A stretch of DNA of 64,000 nt from Arenimonas metalli CF5-1 (GTDB taxonomy: Bacteria > Pseudomonadota > Gammaproteobacteria > Xanthomonadales > Xanthomonadaceae). Below the pieces are notes generated by a model, which was not told where the DNA came from, did not search any database, and saw nothing but the letters and a program-made list of their open reading frames with translations. Where the stretch lies: NCBI RefSeq assembly GCF_000747155.1, contig NZ_AVCK01000044.1:1-64000 (forward strand). The letters run 5' to 3'. Within the stretch, counting starts at the first letter, position 1. The number at the start of each line of letters is the position of its first letter. Below, in pieces: positions 8,811 to 22,321 of this stretch. The position numbers and the translations under genes are program-made.

Positions 8811-9443
8811 TCAGAGTGACTTCTTGAGCCACTTCAGCAGCGGCGCCCAGTCGTCCTGGTGGCTGCGAATCTGTTCGGAGTGGTAGTCGAACACCGATTT
8901 GCCCAGCGCCGCCATCAGCACGTAGGCCTGGGTGTCGCGCAGCTCGGCCACCAGCGGGTAGGGCCAGGCCTTGAGCTGGTCGAGGGCCTGCTGGGAGTTG
9001 CTGGTCCAGGGCTTGAGCCGGTTGCCGACGATGCCGACCGGCAGCTTGCCCTTCTTCACCCGCGGATGCTGCACCAGGGTGTTGAGGAAGGGCACGGTGG
9101 CCTCGAGGTCGATGATCGAGGGCAGGACCGGGACGATCACGGCATCGGCGATGTCGAGGAAGGCGGTGAGGTCCTCGCCCATGGCGCCGGCCGGGGCGTC
9201 CACCACCAGGCGCTGCACGCCTTCCGGGATGTGCTTGTCCCAGCCGCGCTTGCTGCCGTCGATCGGCAGCACGGCGGTGTCGAGGGCGGCGCGCTTCTCG
9301 CACCAGTGGGTGGACGACTTCTGCCGGTCGGCGTCGAGGATGGCGGTGGCCTTGCCCTCGACGGCGAAGTGGGCGGCGAGGTTGGTCGACACCGTGGTCT
9401 TGCCGGCGCCTCCCTTCGAGCTGGCGACCAGGATCGTGCGCAT
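8811..9443 (-). CDS. ParA/MinD-like P-loop ATPase
   Basis: 210 residues. Deviant Walker A KGGAGKTT at residues 10-17, the ParA/MinD signature, followed by ILDADRQKSS and RLVVDAPAG. No DNA-binding extension or adjacent parB is visible, so this is an orphan ParA-like protein rather than a plasmid partition gene; relatives position protein complexes. The ATG at 9443 places the P-loop at the expected distance. It is divergent from gltB, with about 106 bases of shared upstream region. Confidence 0.88.
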   Translation of the reverse strand: MRTILVASSKGGAGKTTVSTNLAAHFAVEGKATAILDADRQKSSTHWCEKRAALDTAVLPIDGSKRGWDKHIPEGVQRLVVDAPAGAMGEDLTAFLDIADAVIVPVLPSIIDLEATVPFLNTLVQHPRVKKGKLPVGIVGNRLKPWTSNSQQALDQLKAWPYPLVAELRDTQAYVLMAALGKSVFDYHSEQIRSHQDDWAPLLKWLKKSL

Positions 9444-9549
9444 GCCGGACCTCCACATCGGGAAGAGGGCTCACTCTAACCCGCAACCGAGCAGAAACTC
9501 TATTGGGCTGTGTGACGGTGGGGAAAGCCCACTTCACTACGGAGGGCGC

Positions 9550-15457
<5,908 letters not shown>

Positions 15458-15500
15458 ATCGACTCCGGTATCATCCAGCCTTCGTACCGAAGGACCAACG

Positions 15501-16991
15501 ATGAGCGAGCTGCAGGACCTCACCTCCCTGATCCGCGCCAACACGGCGCTGATCGTGATCGAAACGCCGGATGAAGGGCGGGTGGTGGACCTGTTCCGGC
15601 ACCTGCTGATGAACGTGTGGCGGCCGCTGTACCGCTGGTCGATCACCGAGGGCCTGCGCCGCATCGACCTCGACGGCGAGGACGCGCCGCTGGCGCCGCC
15701 GGACGCCACCACCACCCTGCGCACCATCCGCGAGATGGACCAGCGCGGCATCCACCTGCTGCTCGATTTCCACCCTTACCTCGGCTACGCCACCACGCAG
15801 CGCATGCTGCGCGAGATGATCGACCGCCGCGACTGCAAGGACCACAGCATCGTGCTGGTAGGCGCGAAGATCGAGCTGCCGCCGGACCTCGAGCACCTGG
15901 CCGTGCGCTTCTCGCTGCGGCTGCCCGACGAGAAGGCGCTGCTGAAGCTGGTGCAGGACGAGGCCGCGCTGTACATGCGCGAGCACGGCGGCAAGCGCGT
16001 GGAGGTGGACAATGACGCGCTGGCGGCGATCGTGCGCAACCTGCGCGGGCTGTCGCTGGTGGATGCCCGCCGGCTGGCGCGGCACCTGATCTTCCGCGAC
16101 GGCGTGATCTGCGCCGGCGACCTGCCCGAGCTGGCCAAGCTCAAGTTCGAGCTGCTCAACAAGTCCGGCAACCTGCATTTCGAATACGACACCGCGCGCT
16201 TCAGCGACGTGGCGGGCCTGGCGCGCCTGAAGGCCTGGGTCGGCCAGCGCCGCGCCGCCTTCACCGGCGACGTGGCCCTGCCGGTCGGCCTGGACCCGCC
16301 GAAGGGCATCCTGCTGCTGGGCGTGCAGGGCTGCGGCAAATCGCTGGCGGCCAAGGCGGTGGCGGGCGGCTTCAACGTACCGCTGGTGCGGCTGGACTTC
16401 GGCACGCTGTACAACAAGTACCACGGCGAAACCGAGAAGAACCTGCGCGACGCGCTGGCCTCGGCCGAGCAGATCTCGCCCTGCGTGCTGTGGATCGACG
16501 AGCTGGAGAAGGGCCTGGCCAGCGCCGGCGGCAGCGACGACGGCGGCGTGTCGCGGCGCGTGCTCGGCTACTTCCTGACTTGGATGGCCGAGCGCAAGTC
16601 GAAGGTGTTCCTGGTCGCCACGGCCAACGCGGTCAACGACCTGCCGCCCGAGCTGCTGCGCAAGGGCCGCTTCGACGAGATCTTCTTCGTCGACCTGCCC
16701 GACCACGGCGCCCGCGCCGAGATCTTCCGCATCCACCTGGCCAAGCGCGAAGTGGACTGGGAGGGCTTCTCGCTGGACTCGCTGGCCGAGGCGGCCAATG
16801 GTTTTTCCGGCGCCGAGATCGAACAGGCCGTCGTCAGCTCGCTCTACGCCGCCCACGCCGCGCAGGCGCCGGTGGACGAAGCCCGCGTGCTCGAGGAAGT
16901 CCGCAACACCCGCCCGCTGAGCGTGCTGATGGCCGAGCAGGTCAAGGCCCTGCGCGACTGGGCCCGAAGCCGCACCGTCCCCGCCGACTAG
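15501..16991 (+). CDS. AAA+ ATPase of the Ycf46 type
   Basis: 496 residues. The N-terminal 240 residues form a weak RecA/AAA-like domain with IETPDE and FHPYL elements. The C-terminal half is a full AAA module: Walker A GVQGCGKS at 274-281, Walker B VLWIDELEKG, sensor-like ATANAVNDLP and arginine-finger region LLRKGRFDEIFFVD. This two-part layout matches Ycf46-like ATPases of cyanobacteria and proteobacteria, whose role is unclear. It follows gltD by 43 bases, so it may be co-transcribed. A small hairpin (15479-15493, CCTTCG-TAC-CGAAGG) sits just before the start codon. Confidence 0.85.
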   Translation: MSELQDLTSLIRANTALIVIETPDEGRVVDLFRHLLMNVWRPLYRWSITEGLRRIDLDGEDAPLAPPDATTTLRTIREMDQRGIHLLLDFHPYLGYATTQRMLREMIDRRDCKDHSIVLVGAKIELPPDLEHLAVRFSLRLPDEKALLKLVQDEAALYMREHGGKRVEVDNDALAAIVRNLRGLSLVDARRLARHLIFRDGVICAGDLPELAKLKFELLNKSGNLHFEYDTARFSDVAGLARLKAWVGQRRAAFTGDVALPVGLDPPKGILLLGVQGCGKSLAAKAVAGGFNVPLVRLDFGTLYNKYHGETEKNLRDALASAEQISPCVLWIDELEKGLASAGGSDDGGVSRRVLGYFLTWMAERKSKVFLVATANAVNDLPPELLRKGRFDEIFFVDLPDHGARAEIFRIHLAKREVDWEGFSLDSLAEAANGFSGAEIEQAVVSSLYAAHAAQAPVDEARVLEEVRNTRPLSVLMAEQVKALRDWARSRTVPAD

Positions 16992-17013
16992 CCGCCACCG
17001 GCTTCTTGCCTCT

Positions 17014-17078
17014 TGTAGGAGGGCCTTCAGGCCCGAAGCTGTTCGCCGAAAAGCTTCGGGCCTGAAGGCCCTCCTACA
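17014..17078. repeat. Long perfect inverted repeat (REP-like), copy 1
   Basis: Two 27-base arms (17014-17040 and 17052-17078), perfectly complementary around an 11-base loop. The outer end reads TGTAGGAGGGCCTT. It lies between the convergent AAA ATPase and ICMT-like genes and could also terminate both. Same family as the element at 17588. Confidence 0.9.
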
Positions 17079-17084
17079 GGAGCG

Positions 17085-17564
17085 TCAGAACCAGCGGCGG
17101 ACCTGGCGGCAGTAGTCGCGGTAGGCGTCGCCGAAGAGCTGCGCCAGGTAGCGTTCCTCGCGGGCGATGACGTAGTAGCGGATCAGCAGCAGCGCCGGCA
17201 CCAGCGTCAGCAGCGGCCACAGGGTGTTGAGCGCCAGCGTGATCGCGCCGTAGGCCAGGGCCATGCCCAGGTACATCGGGTTGCGCGTGTGCCGGTAGAT
17301 GCCTTCGACCACCAGCGCGCTGTCCTCGCGCCAGGGCCGCGGGTCGGTGCCCTTGCGACGGAAACCGCCGAGGGCGCTGCCGATCAGCCAGATCGCGACC
17401 ACGCCGATCGCGGCCGCGTGCAGGTCCAGCCACCAGGCGCGGGCGGGGTCCAGCAGCGGCAGCGAGACGTGGAAATACTCCAACGCCAGGCCGATGCCCA
17501 GGCCGATCGCGAAGATCAGGGGCGGCGGGAAGCGGACGCCGGGGTTTGCTTTTGGCTCGCTCAT
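17085..17564 (-). CDS. Isoprenylcysteine carboxyl methyltransferase-family membrane protein
   Basis: 159 residues with four or so hydrophobic segments. The C-terminal motif YRHTRNPMYLGM followed by EERYLAQLFGDAYRDYC is the ICMT/PEMT-like phospholipid-methyltransferase signature that binds S-adenosylmethionine at the membrane. Bacterial members rarely have a known substrate. The ATG at 17564 is preceded in frame by GTG at 17567, so the start could be one codon earlier. It is flanked on both sides by the palindromic repeats. Confidence 0.85.
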   Translation of the reverse strand: MSEPKANPGVRFPPPLIFAIGLGIGLALEYFHVSLPLLDPARAWWLDLHAAAIGVVAIWLIGSALGGFRRKGTDPRPWREDSALVVEGIYRHTRNPMYLGMALAYGAITLALNTLWPLLTLVPALLLIRYYVIAREERYLAQLFGDAYRDYCRQVRRWF

Positions 17565-17587
17565 CACAAGATCCTCGGACCGCTTTC

Positions 17588-17652
17588 TGTGGGAGGGACT
17601 TTAGTCCCGATGCTTCTGGGCGAGAAGCATCGGGACTAAAGTCCCTCCCACA
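17588..17652. repeat. Long perfect inverted repeat (REP-like), copy 2
   Basis: Two 30-base arms (17588-17617 and 17623-17652), perfectly complementary with a 5-base loop. The outer end reads TGTGGGAGGGACTTTAG. It aligns with copy 1 (TGTRGGAGGGMCTTYAGKCCCGA) and carries compensating changes on both arms. Confidence 0.9.
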
Positions 17653-17664
17653 AGGAGCTGAGGG

Positions 17665-17690
17665 GTTCGGGCCTGAAGGCCCTCCTACAG
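17665..17690. repeat. Half copy of the REP-like repeat
   Basis: A single arm identical to the right arm of copy 1 (ends GAAGGCCCTCCTACAG), sitting 12 bases after copy 2 with no partner arm nearby. It lies just before the end of the AEC transporter gene and is probably a leftover of a degraded copy. Confidence 0.8.
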
Positions 17691-18599
17691 AAGTCGTTGG
17701 AGGAGCCAGGCCCAGGCGGGGAGCGTCGTCAGTGAGAGGAGGATGCCATAGCCGACCATCGCGGCCGCGAGGCCGGGGGCCAGGCGGTGCGAAATCGCCA
17801 GCGCCGCGGCGGTGATCATCGGCGGCATCGCCGACTCCAGCACCACCGCGTCGTGCATTACCCCGGTCATTCCGAACGTCCAAGCGATGCCCAGCGCCAA
17901 CGCGGGCATCACCGCGAGCTTCAGCGCGAGGCCGGCCGCCAGCGGCTTGAGCTCGTCGCGCGGCAGGGCCAGCTTCAGGCTCAGGCCGATGGCCAGCACC
18001 ACCAGCGGCAGCAGCGCGTCCGCCAGGCGCTGCAGGCCGCCGGCGATCCAGGCGGGCGGCGCTTCGGGCATCACCGTCAGGCCGAGCACCAGCGCGAGGA
18101 AGGGCGGGAAGGTCGCGATGCGGCGGCCGATCATCGCGGCCGTGGGCGTGGCGTCGCCGCCGTAGCGCGCCAGCACGTAAAGCCCGAACGTGGACAGGAT
18201 CAGGAAGGCGCCGAACTGGTCGTAGATCACCGCGTAAGGCAGCGCGTCCTCGCCCAGCAGCGCACGCACCAGCGGGTAGCCGAGGAAACTGGTGTTGCCC
18301 AGCGCCACGCACAGCAGCAGCACGGCGTGTTCGTCCGGCCGCAGCTTCAACGCGCGCGTCACGCCGGTGACCAGCAGCACGGTGGCGACCAGCAGCAGCC
18401 ACGGCACCGCCGCCACCGCCAACACCTGCGGGCCCAGCTCCAGCCGCGGCGCGTAGATCAGCACCGAGGCCGGCAGGCACACGTACAGCACGACCTTGTT
18501 CAACACCTCGGCGGCGTTGTCGGGGAACAGCCGCAGGCGCTGGAACAGCAGTCCCAGCGCCAGCATCGAAAGGATCAGCGCGAACGCGTCGAAGGCCAC
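17685..18599 (-). CDS. AEC (auxin efflux carrier) family transporter
   Basis: 304 residues, almost entirely hydrophobic, with about ten predicted membrane segments in two halves. Recognisable elements are LFQRLRLFPDNAAEVLNKVV near the N-terminus and GNTSFLGYPLV at the first broken helix. AEC carriers export small organic anions or malonate-type acids; the substrate here is unknown. The start is GTG at 18599. The last bases overlap the half REP copy. Confidence 0.88.
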   Translation of the reverse strand: MAFDAFALILSMLALGLLFQRLRLFPDNAAEVLNKVVLYVCLPASVLIYAPRLELGPQVLAVAAVPWLLLVATVLLVTGVTRALKLRPDEHAVLLLCVALGNTSFLGYPLVRALLGEDALPYAVIYDQFGAFLILSTFGLYVLARYGGDATPTAAMIGRRIATFPPFLALVLGLTVMPEAPPAWIAGGLQRLADALLPLVVLAIGLSLKLALPRDELKPLAAGLALKLAVMPALALGIAWTFGMTGVMHDAVVLESAMPPMITAAALAISHRLAPGLAAAMVGYGILLSLTTLPAWAWLLQRLL

Positions 18600-18676
18600 G
18601 CCTCAGGCCCCGTGCGCCAGGCCGGGCAACCCGGCGCCGAAAACGGCGCCGGTGCGAGAACGGAACGCAATGCGCA

Positions 18677-20494
18677 TCACGCGCCCGCCTTCGCCTTCTC
18701 GGCCGCGATCCACTCGCGGATCTTGGTCTGCAGCACGCCCATCGGCAGCGCGCCGTCCACCAGCACCTGGCGGTGGAAGGCGCGTACGTCGAACTTCTCG
18801 CCCAGCTCGGCCTCGGCTTCATTGCGCAGCTCGCGGATCACGCGCTGGCCGACCTTGTAGGCCAGGGCCTGGCCCGGGATCACGATATAGCGCTCGACCT
18901 CGGCGATGACATCGGACTCGGCCATCGAGGAATTGGCCAGCATGTAGTCGATCGCCTGCTGCCGGTCCCAGCCGTAGTAGTGCAGGCCGGTGTCCACGAC
19001 CAGGCGCATCGCGCGCAGCTGCTCGTCGCTCAGGCGGCCGTACCACTGGTAGGGATCGGTGAAGAGGCCCATCTCCTTGCCCAGCGACTCGGCGTACAGC
19101 GCCCAGCCCTCGGAGTACGCCGTATAGCCGCCGAAACGACGGAAGGCCGGCAGCGACTCCACTTCCTGCTGGATCGAGATCTGGAAGTGGTGGCCCGGCG
19201 AAGCCTCGTGGATCGACAGGGTCTCGACCAGGAAGTTCGGCTGCGCGCGCAGGTTGTGGGTGTTGAGGTAGAACACGCCGGGGCGCGAGCCATCCGGCGA
19301 CGGCGACTGGTAGGACGCGCCGGCCTCGGACGCCGCGCGGAAGGCCTCGACCGGCCGCACCTCGTAGTCCGCCTTCGGGAAGATGTCGAACAGCTGCTCC
19401 AGGCGCGGGTTGATCTTCTGCTGCACGTCGCGATAAGCCTGCAGCGCCTCTTCCTCGGTCTTGAAGTAGAACTGGTCGTCCGTGCCCAGGTGCTCGAAGA
19501 AGGCCGGCAGGTCGCCCTTGAAGCCGACCTGCTCGCGCACCGCGTTCATCTCGGCCAGGATCCGCGCCACTTCCTCCAGGCCGAACTGGTGGATCTCCTC
19601 CGGCGTCAGGTCGGTGGTGGTGTTCACCCGCACGTTGTGCGCGTACCAGGCCTTGCCGTCCGGCAGGTGCATCTGGCCGACGCCGGTGCGGGCCTTGGGC
19701 AGGTATTCGTCGCGCAGGAAGTCGCGCATCTTGGCGTAAGCCGGGACCAGCGTGTTGGCAATCGCTTCGCGATACGCAGCGGTGAGGCGCTCGCGCTCGG
19801 CTTCCGGGAAGTCCGCCGGCATGTTCCTGATCGGGCCCCAGAACACGCTCTGCTCGACGTCGTCCACCGCGTGCGCGCCGAACTGCGGAATGGCCTTCTC
19901 GACCACCGGCACCGGCTGCACCACGCCGGCGGCGATGCCTTCGCGCATGTTGGCGATGGCGCTGTCGTTGAGCACCGGGAAGCGGGCGATACGAGCCAGG
20001 AAGTCGTCGTAGTGCCTGACCTCCTTGAACGGCTGCAGACCCTGGCCCGAGCCCAGCTGGGCCATGAAGCTGCCGTAGTTGCCGAACTGGTTCACCGGCA
20101 GCATCCACGCCGGGAACCGGTTGCCGGCCAGCGAGGACTCGCGGTCGGCGATGAAGATGTCGTAGCTCAGGCGGTGCTGCCCGCTGAGCGCGTTGCGGTC
20201 CAGGCCCTGCACGCGGGCGAGGAAATCGCGCTCGCGGGCCTCCTGCTCGGCGCGGTAGCTGGCCGAGAACATGTCCGGCAGCTGGTCGTTGTAGCGCAGG
20301 TCGCCCAGCGCGGTGGCGAAGATCGGGTTGGCCTTGAGTTCGGACTCGTGCCACTCGGCGAGCAGGGCGTCGAGCTCGGCGGCGACGGCGGCCGGGTCGG
20401 CCTGGACGGCGGCGGGCGCTTCGGGCGCGGCCGGCTCGCGGCTGCAGCCAGCGACGGCCAGCACGCAGGAAATCAACAGGACGGAGGCACGCAT
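18677..20494 (-). CDS. DUF885 family lipoprotein (putative metallopeptidase-like)
   Basis: 605 residues. A lipoprotein signal (VLAVAGC) anchors it in the envelope. The C-terminal half contains HEASPGHH at residues 429-436, the HExxGHH-like motif that defines DUF885, followed by AYSEGWALYAES. These suggest a zinc peptidase-like fold, but activity of the family is largely unproven. ATG at 20494 is preceded in frame by GTG at 20497. It is divergent from ggt across about 70 bases, so the two secreted peptidase-type genes may share control. Confidence 0.88.
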   Translation of the reverse strand: MRASVLLISCVLAVAGCSREPAAPEAPAAVQADPAAVAAELDALLAEWHESELKANPIFATALGDLRYNDQLPDMFSASYRAEQEARERDFLARVQGLDRNALSGQHRLSYDIFIADRESSLAGNRFPAWMLPVNQFGNYGSFMAQLGSGQGLQPFKEVRHYDDFLARIARFPVLNDSAIANMREGIAAGVVQPVPVVEKAIPQFGAHAVDDVEQSVFWGPIRNMPADFPEAERERLTAAYREAIANTLVPAYAKMRDFLRDEYLPKARTGVGQMHLPDGKAWYAHNVRVNTTTDLTPEEIHQFGLEEVARILAEMNAVREQVGFKGDLPAFFEHLGTDDQFYFKTEEEALQAYRDVQQKINPRLEQLFDIFPKADYEVRPVEAFRAASEAGASYQSPSPDGSRPGVFYLNTHNLRAQPNFLVETLSIHEASPGHHFQISIQQEVESLPAFRRFGGYTAYSEGWALYAESLGKEMGLFTDPYQWYGRLSDEQLRAMRLVVDTGLHYYGWDRQQAIDYMLANSSMAESDVIAEVERYIVIPGQALAYKVGQRVIRELRNEAEAELGEKFDVRAFHRQVLVDGALPMGVLQTKIREWIAAEKAKAGA

Positions 20495-20563
20495 CACGGT
20501 TCCTTCGCTTTCGCGGGGTGGGGGTTGCGCTATCTTCCCCCAGTCGCCGCCCGGAGCCTACTG

Positions 20564-22315
20564 ATGAAAGTACTGCCCACCAGCCTGCTGCTGACCGCCG
20601 CCCTCGGCGCGGTCCTGGCCGCCCCCGCCAGCCACGGCGCCGACCGGATCACCGGCCCGTCCTTCGCCATGCGCTCGGAAGTGATCGCGCCCGAAGCCAT
20701 GGCCGCCACCTCGCACCCGCTGGCCACGCAGATCGCGCTGGACGTGATGCGTCGCGGCGGCAGCGCCGTGGACGCGGCGATCGCCGCCAACGCCGCGCTG
20801 GGCCTGATGGAGCCGACCGGCAACGGCATCGGCGGCGATTTCTTCGCCATCGTCTGGGACCCGAAGACGGCGAAACTGCATGGCTACAACGGCTCGGGCC
20901 GCTCGCCGAAGTCGCTGAGCCTGGAGTGGTTCCAGGACAAGGGCTACACCGACATCCCGCCGCACGGCCCGCTGCCGGTCACGGTGCCGGGCGCGGTGGA
21001 TGGCTGGTTCGCGCTGCATGGCCGCTTCGGCAAGCTGCCGATGGCCGAGGTGCTCAAGCCCACCGTCGACTACGCCCGCAACGGCCACCCGATCCACGAG
21101 ACCATCGCCTACTACTGGAACCGCAGCGTGCCGGTGCTGTCGAAGTGGCCGGGCTTCAAGGAGCAGTTCACCGTGGACGGGCGCGCGCCGCGCAAGAACG
21201 AGATGTGGCGCAACCCGAACCTCGCCAACACGCTCGAGACGATCGGCCGCGAAGGCCGCGATGCCTTCTACAAGGGCGACATCGCCCGCACCATCGGCGA
21301 CTACTTCAAGGCCAACGGCGGCTTCCTCAGCTACGAGGACATGGCCGCGCACACCGGCGAGTGGGTCGAGCCGGTGAGCACCAACTACCGCGGCGTGGAC
21401 GTGTGGGAGATCCCGCCGAACGGGCAGGGCATCGCCGCGCTGCAGATCCTCAACATCCTCGAGGGCTACGATTTCTCGAAGATTGCGTTCGGCAGCGCCG
21501 AGCACATCCACCTGTTCACCGAGGCCAAGAAGCTGGCCTTCGCCGACCGCGCGCGCTGGTACGCCGACCCGGCCTTCTTCCCGGCGCCGGCCCGCGGCCA
21601 GACCCAGGCCCAGGCCGCGGCCGCACTGACCGCGCGCCTGATTTCCGAGGACTACGCCGCCGAGCGCCGCAAGCTGATCAACCCCGACCGCGCCGCGCGC
21701 GCCGTGGACGCCGGCGCGCTGCAGCAGGGCGACACCATCTACCTCACCACCGCCGACAAGGACGGCATGATGGTCTCGCTGATCCAGTCCAACTACCGCG
21801 GCATGGGCAGCGGCATGGCGCCGCCGGGGCTGGGCTTCATCTTCCAGGACCGCGGCGAGCAGTTCGTGCTCAAGGCCGGCCACCCGAATTCCTTCGCGCC
21901 GGGCAAGCGTCCGTTCCACACCATCATCCCGGCGTTCGCGACGAAGGACGGCAAGCCCTGGATCAGCTTCGGCCTGATGGGCGGCGCGATGCAGCCGCAG
22001 GGCCACGCCCAGATCATCATGAACCTGGTGGATTTTGGCATGAACCTGCAGGAAGCCGGCGATGCGCCGCGCATCCAGCACGACGGCAGCACCGACCCGG
22101 CCGGCCAGGCGGTGGAGATGACCGACGGCGGCGTGCTGAACCTGGAAACCGGCTTCGACTACGAGGTGATCCGCGCACTGATGCGCAAGGGCCACGCCAT
22201 CGAATTCGCGGACGGCCCCTACGGCGGCTACCAGGCGATCATGCGCGACCACGCCAACGGCGTGTACGTCGGCGCCAGCGAAAGCCGCAAGGACGGCCAG
22301 GCCGCCGGCTACTGA
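20564..22315 (+). CDS. ggt: Gamma-glutamyltransferase
   Basis: 583 residues with a Sec signal peptide (to about residue 26). Periplasmic enzyme that cleaves or transfers gamma-glutamyl groups, for example from glutathione. N-terminal family features MAATSHPLATQIALDVMRRG and TGNGIGGDFFA are intact. The autoprocessing/nucleophilic threonine is T391 in GDTIYLTTADKDG, the same residue number as in E. coli Ggt. The GGAMQPQGHAQ glycine loop is present. Proteolysis at T391 should give large and small subunits. Stop lies 6 bases from the convergent histidine-kinase gene. Confidence 0.95.
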   Translation: MKVLPTSLLLTAALGAVLAAPASHGADRITGPSFAMRSEVIAPEAMAATSHPLATQIALDVMRRGGSAVDAAIAANAALGLMEPTGNGIGGDFFAIVWDPKTAKLHGYNGSGRSPKSLSLEWFQDKGYTDIPPHGPLPVTVPGAVDGWFALHGRFGKLPMAEVLKPTVDYARNGHPIHETIAYYWNRSVPVLSKWPGFKEQFTVDGRAPRKNEMWRNPNLANTLETIGREGRDAFYKGDIARTIGDYFKANGGFLSYEDMAAHTGEWVEPVSTNYRGVDVWEIPPNGQGIAALQILNILEGYDFSKIAFGSAEHIHLFTEAKKLAFADRARWYADPAFFPAPARGQTQAQAAAALTARLISEDYAAERRKLINPDRAARAVDAGALQQGDTIYLTTADKDGMMVSLIQSNYRGMGSGMAPPGLGFIFQDRGEQFVLKAGHPNSFAPGKRPFHTIIPAFATKDGKPWISFGLMGGAMQPQGHAQIIMNLVDFGMNLQEAGDAPRIQHDGSTDPAGQAVEMTDGGVLNLETGFDYEVIRALMRKGHAIEFADGPYGGYQAIMRDHANGVYVGASESRKDGQAAGY

Positions 22316-22321
22316 CGGCGC

